64,000 nucleotides of DNA from Candidatus Woesearchaeota archaeon (GCA_016214075.1 JACRPI010000043.1:1-64000), one strand, 5' to 3'; numbered from the stretch's first letter, positions 42,138 to 50,790 are shown. A program made the numbers and translations. Notes: generated by a model not told the origin, from the letters alone.

Positions 42138-43235
42138 TTAAATTAATTCATTCTCAAGAGTAATCTCACCATGCATATCTTCAACCATCTTTTGCTTGAT
42201 GTCTTCATATTTTGTTTTTTGGGCTAATAACCAAGCCAATTTTACAGTCATGGACTCAATGCTCATGTCATACGCAGGAATAGCTAAATCGTGTTCTCGT
42301 AAATATTGCCCTGTTTCATTTACTTGGAAATTTGAAACACCACTTGGTGCTTGAGTAGTAACAACTATAGGGATTTTCTTTTTCTTTAAATATTCAAAAG
42401 CAGGGAATAAATGACTACTCGGATCACCTGCTCCAAAGGATCTAAAGACAAAAGCTTTGATACCATTATTTTCTACTAATGATTGAAAAAGATCTACAGA
42501 CATACCTGGAACTTCAGTAAGCGAGGCGATGCTTTTTGTGTCGAAGTTCTTTTTAACGCTTAAGACTCTTGACTAAATTGCCAATGCTTTGTATTTAGAT
42601 AAATAAGTAATATGTTTTTTCATAGCAGATTCATTAATTCTCATGAATCTTCCGATATTTCCTAATTCCCCTGTTTGAAAAGCCTTGAAAGGATCGTAAT
42701 CAAAATCAGTTCCCTTCTTCACTCTCGCGCCAGTGATTATTTTGCTTCCAAAAACAGCCATTACTCCTTTAATTTCATGATAGCCCCAAACAGCCACTCG
42801 CAAAGAATTGACCAAATTTGTGACAGAGTCTGTTCCTAAATAGCCTAAAGGAACTTGAGCTCCTGTGAGAATAACCGGCTTGTTGATATTTTCTAATGCA
42901 AACGTTAATGCTGCTGCAGTATATCCCATAGTATTTGTACCATGAAGGATAATAAACGCATCATAATCATCATAAGTGCGTTGGATTTCTTCTATCATCA
43001 TCGTCCAATTTTCAGGTTGCATGTTAGAACTATCAACATTAAACAATTCTGTGATAGAAGGAGAGATTTCTATATGCCAATTCTTTTTCACAATATCAAC
43101 AGAATTATCCAAAATAACCTTAAAACTATTTGGATCTGATTTTACGTTTTGTGAAACAGCACTTTTAGCAACATTTCCAGCGACAGTTCCCCCTGTAAAA
43201 ATAATCCCTATTCTTTTGTTGGTATATGTAGTCAT
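42138..43235 (-). pseudogene. L-asparaginase (type I) interrupted by one in-frame TAG
   Basis: Two open stretches, 42573-43235 (220 aa) and 42138-42503 (121 aa), are in the same frame, separated by a single TAG (42573-42575) and 23 open codons. Read through, they form a ~365-aa asparaginase. The first holds TGGT (14-17) and HGTNTM, where the family has HGTDTM. The second holds FRSFGAGDPSS and TTQAPSGV with the C-terminal IESMTVKLAWLL. The stop lies in the linker between the two domains. TAG is a normal stop elsewhere in this window. It could be a decayed gene, a split two-chain protein (ATG at 42503) or a readthrough case. TATA box at 43256-43271. Confidence 0.85.
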
Positions 43236-43255
43236 AATGTAACGTTAAATGTGTA

Positions 43256-43271
43256 AATTTATAAATAATTC
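43256..43271 (-). promoter_or_regulatory. TATA box for the asparaginase gene
   Basis: AATTATTTATAAATTT on the minus strand, about 28 bp before the ATG at 43235. The intact promoter argues that the interrupted gene is still transcribed. Confidence 0.55.
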
Positions 43272-43375
43272 GTTTTCTTAGAAACTGAGGAAGCAAAATG
43301 TTAAACAAATATTAATAAAGAAACTAATTCATAGCGAATAGATTATTATAATCACATTATTGGTCATAAAAACAA

Positions 43376-44026
43376 TTACTCTCTATCCTTCGCGACCATA
43401 TTCTCGACAACGCGAGCGACAAACTCTGTTTTATCAACAGTATTCTCAAGAAGATCATACAAATCTTTCAAAATAATTAACTCACGAGCGTCGCGCTGTT
43501 TGACCGCAAAAAGATCCGCCATCGCGAGATGATACACATAATCCGCCTCACGTTCAATGCCATGAATCCGAATGATCGATTTGTTAATGTTACGAGAATC
43601 GTGCAATTGTTCAATCATCGCATGAACTTCTCTGCAGGAATTATTCACAAGAAGAGCAAATTGCTGAAGTTCAGCATTGGTTTTTATAAGTCGGAAAAGC
43701 ACAATACGCCTGGAAACATCGCTGATGCTATCCATTATTGTGCTCAACAAAGAAGCAAGCGCGTGAATGGTTTCCATGTGCACTGTATTCGCGTTGGAAC
43801 GATTGAGACGCATAATAATAATATGACTTAACTCATCGCAGCGATGTTCTAACTCTTTAATATCCGCTACCCGCTGTCCTTTTTCTTGATCAGAAAGCTT
43901 TTCGTAAGTATCAACAAAGTCTTTGAAAACAGTCGCGCCGCGGGAAATCTGAGAGCTAAGTTCCACAAGCATGCGGAAGAATTTTCGGTCATCGGTCGGA
44001 AAGAAAAGTTGTCGAAGTTGATTCAT
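43376..44026 (-). CDS. DUF47/PhoU-like protein
   Basis: 216 aa, all helical. Two metal-binding repeats: ELEHRCDELSH near 57 and GIEREADYVYH near 157, matching the E/DxxxD pattern of PhoU and DUF47. Such proteins usually accompany Pit phosphate transporters and regulate uptake; no transporter gene adjoins it here. Leaderless start with a TATA box at 44047-44059. Confidence 0.85.
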   Translation of the reverse strand: MNQLRQLFFPTDDRKFFRMLVELSSQISRGATVFKDFVDTYEKLSDQEKGQRVADIKELEHRCDELSHIIIMRLNRSNANTVHMETIHALASLLSTIMDSISDVSRRIVLFRLIKTNAELQQFALLVNNSCREVHAMIEQLHDSRNINKSIIRIHGIEREADYVYHLAMADLFAVKQRDARELIILKDLYDLLENTVDKTEFVARVVENMVAKDRE

Positions 44027-44114
44027 GATTCTTTTTCAGGAAACCAAAGTATAAAAAGGTTTTTATTCTCGGAAAAAGTGTTATTGCATGGTGTCGAAAA
44101 GAAGAAAGTGACAT

Positions 44115-44128
44115 AAAGTATATATAGC
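44115..44128 (+). promoter_or_regulatory. TATA box for the TIM-barrel/COG0523 operon
   Basis: AAAGTATATATAGC, about 27 bp before the ATG at 44149. Confidence 0.6.
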
Positions 44129-44148
44129 AAGAAAAAAGAAAAGAGTAT

Positions 44149-44874
44149 ATGAGAAGTATAGGAGTAAAAATATTCCCGAATGGGAAGGCGTTTTATGAAA
44201 TTATGGAACCCTACATTGACTTTGTAGAAATTATGGCAGTGGAAGGCGCGGAATACACATGGCTGCAAGAAAGAACAAAATCCGTGATCATTCATCATGA
44301 ACATGATGGGTTTGGGATCAATCACGCAAATCCTGCGAAAAGAAAAAAGAATCAAGCAGCAACAAACTGGGCAATTCATTTAGCAGATAAGTTCAATGCG
44401 GAAAAAATTATCGTCCACGCAGGACATATCGAGAACAAAGAGTGTTCATTAAAAGAAGCTGCTGCACAGCTGCAAGCGACGTGGGATAAAAGAATAATTT
44501 TTGAGAATCTTATTGCAGTGGCAAATGGACAATATATGTTCTGTTATGACAAAAAAGATCTTCTGTTTCTGACAAAGACGTTTAAAACAGGAATCTGTTT
44601 GGATCTTTCGCACGCGATCATATCAGGGATGGAAATGCACAAAAATCCAGAATATTTTCTGAAAGAGCTAAAGACATTACCTATAGTGCATGGTCATGTT
44701 TGTGACGGTCATGTAGAAGTGCCTATTGATCAGCATATACATATAGGAGATGGGAATTTTTCAGTAAAAGAATATCTCAAATATATTCCAAAAGAAAGAG
44801 ACATAACACTTGAGACTCCAAGAAATATAGAAAAAGCAAAAAAAGACATTGCGTTTTTGAGGAGATATGGATAA
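44149..44874 (+). CDS. Xylose-isomerase-like TIM-barrel protein (AP endonuclease 2 family)
   Basis: 241 aa. Ordered barrel strands with metal-site residues: IIVHAGHI, IIFENL, ICLDLSHAI, HGHVCDGH, HIHIGDG and a final TLETP. The spacing follows the His/Glu/Asp pattern of endonuclease IV and sugar isomerases, but the protein is shorter than endonuclease IV (~280 aa) and DNA-binding loops are not evident. Could be a sugar isomerase/epimerase or a DNA-repair enzyme. 2 bp separate it from the COG0523 GTPase gene, hinting at metal supply to this enzyme (inference). Confidence 0.78.
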   Translation: MRSIGVKIFPNGKAFYEIMEPYIDFVEIMAVEGAEYTWLQERTKSVIIHHEHDGFGINHANPAKRKKNQAATNWAIHLADKFNAEKIIVHAGHIENKECSLKEAAAQLQATWDKRIIFENLIAVANGQYMFCYDKKDLLFLTKTFKTGICLDLSHAIISGMEMHKNPEYFLKELKTLPIVHGHVCDGHVEVPIDQHIHIGDGNFSVKEYLKYIPKERDITLETPRNIEKAKKDIAFLRRYG

Positions 44875-44876
44875 AA

Positions 44877-45899
44877 ATGAAAACAAAACAAACAAAAAAG
44901 AAAATGCAAAAAAGAGTAGAGAAAAAAAACAAGGCAAAGAAGCAAAAGCGCCTCCCTGTCACAATTATAACTGGCTATCTCGGCTCTGGAAAAACAACAT
45001 TAGTGAATCATATTCTCACCAAAAACAAAGGAATTAAGTTTGCGGTGATTGTCAATGAATTTGGAGAGATAGGCATTGACAACGAATTAATTGTGAAGAC
45101 AAAAGAAGATATCATTGAATTAAGCAATGGCTGTATTTGTTGCCAAGTGCGGGGAGATCTCATCAATATGATCCTTAACATTCTCAAAAAGCACAAGAAT
45201 ATGCAGCATCTCATTATTGAAACATCAGGAGTTGCGAATCCAATCCCTGTCGCGCAGACATTTTTTCTCAAGGAACTCCAACAACTAACAGAACTGGATG
45301 CAATAATTACAGTAGTGGACGCGGATCACTTTGAACATAATCTCAAACAAAGCAATGGAGAAGATCAAATTAAAGCAGCGGACATTATTCTCCTCAACAA
45401 AAAAGAAACAGTGAGCGACAAAAAGCGCGAACATATCACGAGAGAAATCCAAACAAAAGCACCACACGCAAGAATTATTGAAACAAGCCACAGTATAATC
45501 CCACTCGAACTGATCCTCAATATTGGACAATTTGACGTTAAACGCTTTGTCAACAAAAAAGGAAATTGGAAAGAAGAAGATCATGCCCATGATGAGTTTG
45601 GAAATCACATAGAAAAAGATGGAATCATCTCATTTATGTTCAAAGCAGAGAAACCATTTGATATCCAAAAATTCCAATTGTTTGCACAAAATTTACCAGA
45701 GGCAATTTTTAGAAGTAAAGGAATTATTTTTTTCAAAGGACTAGAGAACAAGGCAATCTATCAACAAGTAGGACGAAGAATTGATGTCAAAACAGAAATG
45801 CCCTGGAAAAAAGAAAAGAAACAAACAATGCTCGTGTTTATTGGAAAAGGATTTGATACACAAAAAATAGAAGAAGCATTAAAAAGATGCTTTACATAA
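44877..45899 (+). CDS. COG0523 (CobW/ZNG1-like) GTPase metallochaperone
   Basis: 340 aa. Walker [10 protein letters not shown] (33-41), the hallmark metal motif GCICC (85-89), ETSGVANP, and NKKE at the base-recognition loop (usually NKxD). C-terminal CobW domain with a His-rich stretch [12 protein letters not shown] near 230. The family delivers zinc or another metal to client enzymes using GTP. The first ~27 residues are a Lys-rich tail. Translated right after the TIM-barrel gene, which is the best candidate client. Confidence 0.93.
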   Translation: MKTKQTKKKMQKRVEKKNKAKKQKRLPVTIITGYLGSGKTTLVNHILTKNKGIKFAVIVNEFGEIGIDNELIVKTKEDIIELSNGCICCQVRGDLINMILNILKKHKNMQHLIIETSGVANPIPVAQTFFLKELQQLTELDAIITVVDADHFEHNLKQSNGEDQIKAADIILLNKKETVSDKKREHITREIQTKAPHARIIETSHSIIPLELILNIGQFDVKRFVNKKGNWKEEDHAHDEFGNHIEKDGIISFMFKAEKPFDIQKFQLFAQNLPEAIFRSKGIIFFKGLENKAIYQQVGRRIDVKTEMPWKKEKKQTMLVFIGKGFDTQKIEEALKRCFT

Positions 45900-45932
45900 G
45901 AAGCGAAGAAAAGAACAAAGAGAAAAAACAAA

Positions 45933-46514
45933 ATGGTACAATTCAGTCAAGCGCCAATTATTGAAGAAGGAATAGACAGTATTGTCTCAGAGCAGGAAAA
46001 AAAAGAACGAATACAAAGAGCGCTAGAGATTCACATGCTGGACAACAGAGAAAAACATATGGCACCACAGGAGCAAACATTGTTTTCTTTTACGCAAGGA
46101 GATCCAAACGCGGTGATTGGAAAAGCGCATGGCTTTGGACAAGCGATGGAAGAGGAAAAGAAAGCAAAATCCATTGAACAGCAGCGTCAAGAGCAGCAAC
46201 AACAACAATGGCAAAGTTCTGGACATAAAACTGCGGCAGCGCCTGTGCGAACCTGTCCATGCTGTGTCCAGTTTTTGCAAGACACCTTTCACATGAGCGA
46301 TAAGCAGGCAAATGAGTTTGTAGGTGGCGCAACAGGTGGGCCTGTAGGATATGGAAGCAACACAGCGAGTGAAAGTTATGGAAGCGGCAGTGCAAGCGGG
46401 GAATACAACAGTAATTCTAGTTCAGGAGATTATAGTAGTTCTTCTGGTGCTAATTACAAACCAAATGATGAAGAGAGTAATTACTTTGGGAATAAAAGTG
46501 GTTATCAGCCGTAA
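45933..46514 (+). CDS. Low-complexity protein with a CPCC motif
   Basis: 193 aa. Charged N-terminal half with Gln run (QQRQEQQQQQ), then TCPCCVQFLQ near 107 and a C-terminal ~60 residues of Gly, Ser, Tyr and Asn with tandem SSSGDYSSSS-like units. Predicted largely disordered. No signal peptide. Follows the COG0523 gene by 34 bp and could be co-transcribed; the Cys pair might bind metal. Family not recognised. Confidence 0.55.
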   Translation: MVQFSQAPIIEEGIDSIVSEQEKKERIQRALEIHMLDNREKHMAPQEQTLFSFTQGDPNAVIGKAHGFGQAMEEEKKAKSIEQQRQEQQQQQWQSSGHKTAAAPVRTCPCCVQFLQDTFHMSDKQANEFVGGATGGPVGYGSNTASESYGSGSASGEYNSNSSSGDYSSSSGANYKPNDEESNYFGNKSGYQP

Positions 46515-46557
46515 AAAGCAGGAATATTTTTAATGCAGAAAGCACTTCTCGACTATA

Positions 46558-47622
46558 ATGCAACACATCAAAATAGCCCCCTCAATACTAGCAATAAAAG
46601 ACCTCAAGAGTTTAGAATCAGAACTCAAGAAACTTGAAACAGCAGACCTCATTCACATTGATGTTATGGATGGAATATTTGTAGAAAACAAAACACCATT
46701 CCTTGATCCAAAAATAGCATCACAACTCAGAAAAGCAACAACGCTTCCACTCGATGTGCACCTCATGGTGCAAGAACCTGAGAAATACATCGACACGTTC
46801 ATAGAAGCAGGAGCGGACATGATTTCCATCCATTGCGAAAGTCAAGGAAATCACAAAGAAGCAATAAAAAAAATACAAGCAAGAGGAAAAAAAGCAGGAA
46901 TTGCGATAAATCCAGAAACCTCAATAGAAAATGTGCTTCCAATCTGCGAATCCGCAGATTTCATATTAGTAATGACTGTTGTCCCCGGAAAAGGTGGGCA
47001 AGCATACATCCAGGAAACGAACAAAAAGATTCAAGAACTCAGAAAGCTGTTTCCAGACAAAAACATTGAAGTGGATGGCGGCATAAAAGTAGAAAATGTA
47101 CACACCCCAATCAACGCAGGAGCAAATATAATTGTCAGCGGTACAGGAATATTCAACACAGAAAATTACAAAGAGACAATGCAAAAAATGAAACACGCAA
47201 TTATTATTGGCGCGGATCACGCAGGATTCCAAAGAAAAGAGGAAGTAAAGCAATGGTTGCACGAAAACAAATATGCAATCATAGACGCAGGAACAGATTC
47301 TGAAGAAAGTTGTGATTATCCTGATATTGCGAAGAAAGTTGCGCAAGAAGTCAGCAGAGATGCGACAAAGAAAGGAATTCTTGTTTGTGGAACAGGCATT
47401 GGCATGAGTATTGCAGCGAATAAAATAAAAGGTATCAGAGGAGCGCATGTCGCGAGCGAGTATGAAGCGCAGATGGCAAAGCAGCATAATGATGCGAATA
47501 TTCTTTGTCTTGGATCGAGAACTGCAGACAAAGAAACAACAATAAAATGTATCCAAGCATGGCTCTCTTCTGCATTCGAAGGCGGAAAGCATGAGAGACG
47601 GATTGGAAAGATAGAGGAGTAA
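46558..47622 (+). CDS. Fused ribulose-phosphate 3-epimerase and ribose-5-phosphate isomerase B
   Basis: 354 aa. Residues 1-210 are Rpe: APSILA, HIDVMDG, DVHLMV, a VVPGKGGQ loop and EVDGG. Residues 212-354 are RpiB: IIIGADHAGF, DAGTDS, VCGTGIGMSIAANK with the catalytic Cys, and AHVASEYEAQ. Together they interconvert xylulose-5-P, ribulose-5-P and ribose-5-P, the two isomer steps of the non-oxidative pentose phosphate pathway, in one chain. RpiB is uncommon in archaea (RpiA is usual), suggesting bacterial origin. TATA-like AATATTTTTAATG about 28 bp upstream. Confidence 0.95.
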   Translation: MQHIKIAPSILAIKDLKSLESELKKLETADLIHIDVMDGIFVENKTPFLDPKIASQLRKATTLPLDVHLMVQEPEKYIDTFIEAGADMISIHCESQGNHKEAIKKIQARGKKAGIAINPETSIENVLPICESADFILVMTVVPGKGGQAYIQETNKKIQELRKLFPDKNIEVDGGIKVENVHTPINAGANIIVSGTGIFNTENYKETMQKMKHAIIIGADHAGFQRKEEVKQWLHENKYAIIDAGTDSEESCDYPDIAKKVAQEVSRDATKKGILVCGTGIGMSIAANKIKGIRGAHVASEYEAQMAKQHNDANILCLGSRTADKETTIKCIQAWLSSAFEGGKHERRIGKIEE

Positions 47623-47660
47623 TCACAGGAAGAAGGAACATATATTGCTCACGCAGTACA

Positions 47661-47710
47661 ACTCACTGATTCGCCAAGCATCGCTAAGGTATCTTCAGAT
47701 ATTTATTAAA
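47661..47710. repeat. Dispersed repeat, copy 4
   Basis: CTCACTGATTCGCCAAGCAT then GCTAAGGTATCTTCAGATATTT. Matches copy 3 at its start and copies 1-2 at the GCCAAGCATC core. The remaining DNA 47623-47860 is AT-rich; a TATA box AATTTATAAATAAA near 47818-47832 serves the tRNA gene. Confidence 0.65.
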
Positions 47711-47860
47711 AGTCTAAAATAACGAAGAATATTGGACAGCATATTAGTGTTGCTTAGCGATTATCAAGCGAACTTATGATCAGATTTTTTTGTTTGTGAG
47801 ACAAAAACATAAGCAGTAAATTTATAAATAAATGGTTTCTTCTCAGAGGTGGACAATCGT

Positions 47861-47996
47861 GCATCGGTAGTCCAACGGCTAGGAGTTCTGTATGTGCAAA
47901 CATCAGAGCTAGCAAATAGAAGCCTTCCATGATATCAAGCCAAACCTTGATACACGAAGGGAGCTTTTGATCCGGGTTCGAATCCCGGCCGATGCA
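47861..47996 (+). tRNA. tRNA-Gly (TCC) with two introns
   Basis: Exons 47861-47883, 47916-47929 and 47962-47996 join to a 72-nt cloverleaf: acceptor GCATCGG/CCGATGC, U8-A9, D stem with GG|ATA rebuilt at the junction, anticodon stem GAAGC/GCTTT around CTTCCAA (anticodon TCC), T arm CCGGG-TTCGAAT-CCCGG, discriminator A. Intron 1 (47884-47915, 32 nt) lies at the unusual 23/24 position; intron 2 (47930-47961, 32 nt) at 37/38. Both fold as bulge-helix-bulge: GCTA/TAGC with bulges GGA and AAA, and CTTC/GAAG with bulges CAT and GGA, each cut after the second bulge base. Confidence 0.9.
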
Positions 47997-48001
47997 CTCT
48001 T

Positions 48002-48125
48002 TTTAATTCTAAACAAATTCTTCAACATTCGTACGGCTGAACGAAGTGAATGCCGTACTTAATCTAGGGTTGGTAAGGGCAGTTTGCCCTTACACTGACA
48101 AAGGAATCCCGGCCGATGCACTCTT
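48002..48125. repeat. Hairpin segment bounded by a duplicated tRNA 3' end
   Basis: The last 17 bases of tRNA-Gly plus 5 flanking bases (47980-48001) recur exactly at 48104-48125, a 22-bp direct repeat. Between them are two hairpins: GTACGGC/GCCGTAC near 48032-48058 and GTAAGGGC-agttt-GCCCTTAC near 48073-48093. This resembles an integration scar with left and right attachment sites, but only ~100 bp lie between and no integrase is present. Confidence 0.75.
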
Positions 48126-48170
48126 CTTTCCATCAAAACATTAATAAGGAATCTCTCCTTAATATCAAGA

Positions 48171-48815
48171 ATGCCAGAATCCATCCTTGTCTTTAGCGCG
48201 CATAACGATGACCAGATTATAGGTGCAGGGGGCACACTCGCAAAATACGCTAAAGGAGGGAAAGAGATTACAGTCTTCATATTCTCGTTTGGGGAATCAT
48301 CGCATCCGCATTTTCATAAAGAAGAAATCATCAAAACAAGAGTACGAGAACTCATTGTTGCAGATGAAATTCTCGATATCAAGCGATCTTATCACCTTGG
48401 ATTAAAAGAAGGAGATTTCTTTAATGAGTTTACAAAAAAGAAGAGAAAAGAAAGTATTATGAGAATAATTAAAGAAAAAAATCCACAAAAAATATTCACG
48501 CATTCCATGAATGATCCGCATCCCGATCATAAAGCAGTAAACAACATCATTCTTTCTATACTAAAAGAAAGCAACTACAAAGGAGAAATATATACATTTG
48601 ATGTCTGGAATCCGTTTAATCTACGGAACAGAAACCTTCCAAAATTAGTAGTCGACATCACAGACACATTTCAGGCAAAAGTGAAAGCGTTGCGCTGCCA
48701 TGACAGCCAGTTTCTTGCGCTTATTACCATGGTTCCTAGTATTTATATCCGCGGAATCATGAATGGACTCCAATACGGAAAAAGATATTGCGAACAATTC
48801 ACAAAAATACAATAA
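48171..48815 (+). CDS. PIG-L/LmbE-family de-N-acetylase
   Basis: 214 aa. Zinc motif AHNDDQ (10-15; usual form PHPDDE) and HPDH (117-120) are in the normal places. The family removes acetyl groups from N-acetylglucosamine on lipids, inositol or malate conjugates. The glycosyltransferase gene follows by 17 bp, so the pair may add and then deacetylate GlcNAc on a lipid or small molecule. Starts at the ATG at 48171, 45 bp after the tRNA-derived repeat. Confidence 0.9.
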   Translation: MPESILVFSAHNDDQIIGAGGTLAKYAKGGKEITVFIFSFGESSHPHFHKEEIIKTRVRELIVADEILDIKRSYHLGLKEGDFFNEFTKKKRKESIMRIIKEKNPQKIFTHSMNDPHPDHKAVNNIILSILKESNYKGEIYTFDVWNPFNLRNRNLPKLVVDITDTFQAKVKALRCHDSQFLALITMVPSIYIRGIMNGLQYGKRYCEQFTKIQ

Positions 48816-48832
48816 ATAACAACTAACATTAT

Positions 48833-49981
48833 ATGGAAACAAAAGAAGGCAAGCAAGAAAAGAAGCGATTAGTCATTGCAACAGACTGCTTTCTCCCAAG
48901 ATGGGATGGCGTCACAAGATTTCTTTTAGAAATATTACCAAGAATAAGAGAAGAGTTTCAGATCACCGTGTTAGCGCCGGATTTTAAAGGAGAAAAAATC
49001 AAGATACGAGATATAGAAGTGATCCGCTACCCTCTGAGAGACATGCAGTTTGGAGATATTTACTTCTCAAAGTTCATGTACAAAGAAATAAAGCAGGAGA
49101 TAGAGAAAGCAGACATCGTCTTCAGCCAAACCATTGGACCAATAGGACTCTGTGGAATTCTCGCAGCAAAAAAATTGAACAAACCAATTGTTTCTTTTAT
49201 TCACAGCATAGAATGGGAGCTCACCACAAAGAGCGTGAAGTATCTCAAAGGCTTCACAAACATAACAACAAGACTACTTACAAGATATCTGTACAACAAG
49301 TGCACGATGCTTATTGTTCCAACGCAGGAAGTCGAAGAAAAGCTCACCGTCATTGGAATAAAGACACCAAAAGAAGTGATTAATCTCGGAACAGATACAA
49401 AACGATTTACTCCTGTAGAAAATAAAGAAGCAGCGAAAAAAGCAGTGGGTATTGATCCAAAAGACAAAGTGATTGGTTTTTGTGGCAGAATTGGAAGAGA
49501 AAAAGACATCGGCACACTCTACAGAGCATTCAGAAGAATAGAAAAGAAGCATCAGAATGTAAAACTCCTCATTGTCGGAGAAGGACTTGAAGAAGAGCTC
49601 TTCACAGAAACAAGAAATATTCTTCATGTTGGAAAACAAAACAATGTTGTTCCGTATCTCCAAGCGATGGATATCTATGTCCTTCCCTCGCTCACAGAAA
49701 CAACATCATTGAGCACGCTCGAAGCAATGGCGTGCGGGATTGCGGTGATTGCGACGCCAGTAGGCTATGTCAAAGAGTACATCAAAGAGCGATATAATGG
49801 GATGTTGTTTCCGTTCAAGAATTCACTAGTATTATCGCTGAAAATAAATCTTCTTCTGGAGAATGAAAAATTGCGAGAAAAGATTGCGAAGAATGGAAGA
49901 AAAACAGTGGAAGAGAAATTCCAATGGATAAAGACAGCAGAGAAGATAAAGAAAGTATTGATGGAACAAAAAGAGAATTAA
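48833..49981 (+). CDS. Family 4 glycosyltransferase
   Basis: 382 aa, GT-B fold. N-terminal acceptor domain begins ATDCFLPRWDGVTRFLLEI (PIM/BshA-like GG/GV loop), and the C-terminal donor domain has VIGFCGRIGREKDI and the EX7E-type motif LTETTSLSTLEAMACGI. Cytosolic face of the membrane, using a nucleotide sugar. Paired with the PIG-L deacetylase, as in BshA/BshB, MshA/MshB and GlcN-lipid synthesis; which of these applies is unknown. Its end overlaps the convergent gene by 4 bp. Confidence 0.92.
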   Translation: METKEGKQEKKRLVIATDCFLPRWDGVTRFLLEILPRIREEFQITVLAPDFKGEKIKIRDIEVIRYPLRDMQFGDIYFSKFMYKEIKQEIEKADIVFSQTIGPIGLCGILAAKKLNKPIVSFIHSIEWELTTKSVKYLKGFTNITTRLLTRYLYNKCTMLIVPTQEVEEKLTVIGIKTPKEVINLGTDTKRFTPVENKEAAKKAVGIDPKDKVIGFCGRIGREKDIGTLYRAFRRIEKKHQNVKLLIVGEGLEEELFTETRNILHVGKQNNVVPYLQAMDIYVLPSLTETTSLSTLEAMACGIAVIATPVGYVKEYIKERYNGMLFPFKNSLVLSLKINLLLENEKLREKIAKNGRKTVEEKFQWIKTAEKIKKVLMEQKEN

Positions 49982-50790
49982 ATCCCAATCAGAGTAGGAG
50001 CAACGTAGGTTCCATCAGAGATACCAAGATATCTTCCAAAGTCACCATCATCAACTCCATCTTTTCGATGCCCTTCAAAATTTTTAGATGGACTTGCAAC
50101 AATAAAGCGATTACCAAAAATTTGTGACAATACCAAAGTTCCCTCATCATTTCGAATTGCTGAACAACAAAAACATCCCCCTCCTAAATAAAGAGCAGTA
50201 TCAAATTTTTCTTGAAATTTTCGAAAAATATAATCTCTCACAGAAGCACGAGTAGTCGCACCAAAAAGAACATTTTCAAGAGGCGTTGGATCATTTGACT
50301 CCCAAACAGAATTAGTTGGGTGAGTATATTTTAAGATTTCGGTAGATTTAAAAAAACCAGTAAGATCGGAGCGAACAACAGAAACACCAGAAGAAGAAAG
50401 CTTTTCTTCGAGTTGTTCATAGAGCGTACGATACGCGATAACACGATCATAGTCCAGCCCTGCAACGCCAGCTGAAAGATTGAGATAACGAAGCAAATAT
50501 TCAACTCGAACTTTTTCACGAGCTTCTTTAGAGAAAAAAGCTTCAGAAGAAGGATTGTCCATATACCAACCAGGAGCCTCAAGATATTGATGAATAATAT
50601 GGCCCTTAGGAAGATCGCTTACAGATCCAAATGAAGATCCAAACTTTTTACAAATATAATTTCTCCAAGCATCCACAACATTAAATTTAAGATCAGATTC
50701 TTCTCGAACCACGAAAAGCACACGTTTTGGTGGTGATCTCCACTGCGTTAATACTTCATCAATTGTTTTTACTGGTATTGTTTGACTCAT
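49978..50790 (-). CDS. Hypothetical protein with a CFCC motif
   Basis: 270 aa, soluble alpha/beta. A Cys cluster GGGCFCC sits near residue 210, and the segment RVLFVVREESD near the start looks like a beta strand with loop. No family recognised. Two in-frame ATGs: 50805 and 50790; the run of G between them is a better ribosome-binding site for the second, which I chose. Divergent from the TrmB gene, with a palindrome between them. Confidence 0.6.
   Translation of the reverse strand: MSQTIPVKTIDEVLTQWRSPPKRVLFVVREESDLKFNVVDAWRNYICKKFGSSFGSVSDLPKGHIIHQYLEAPGWYMDNPSSEAFFSKEAREKVRVEYLLRYLNLSAGVAGLDYDRVIAYRTLYEQLEEKLSSSGVSVVRSDLTGFFKSTEILKYTHPTNSVWESNDPTPLENVLFGATTRASVRDYIFRKFQEKFDTALYLGGGCFCCSAIRNDEGTLVLSQIFGNRFIVASPSKNFEGHRKDGVDDGDFGRYLGISDGTYVAPTLIGI

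Noticed and set aside
42573-42575. Pyrrolysine encoded by TAG in asparaginase
   Set aside because: TAG ends several ordinary genes here, the stop is in an inter-domain linker rather than an active site, and no Pyl genes are in the window. Not excluded, but not supported.
47887-47900. tRNA-His reading of the tRNA at 47861 (GTG after T33 when read without splicing)
   Set aside because: No anticodon stem pairs around it and the discriminator is A rather than C. Splicing at the two bulge-helix-bulge sites gives a complete tRNA-Gly(TCC) instead.
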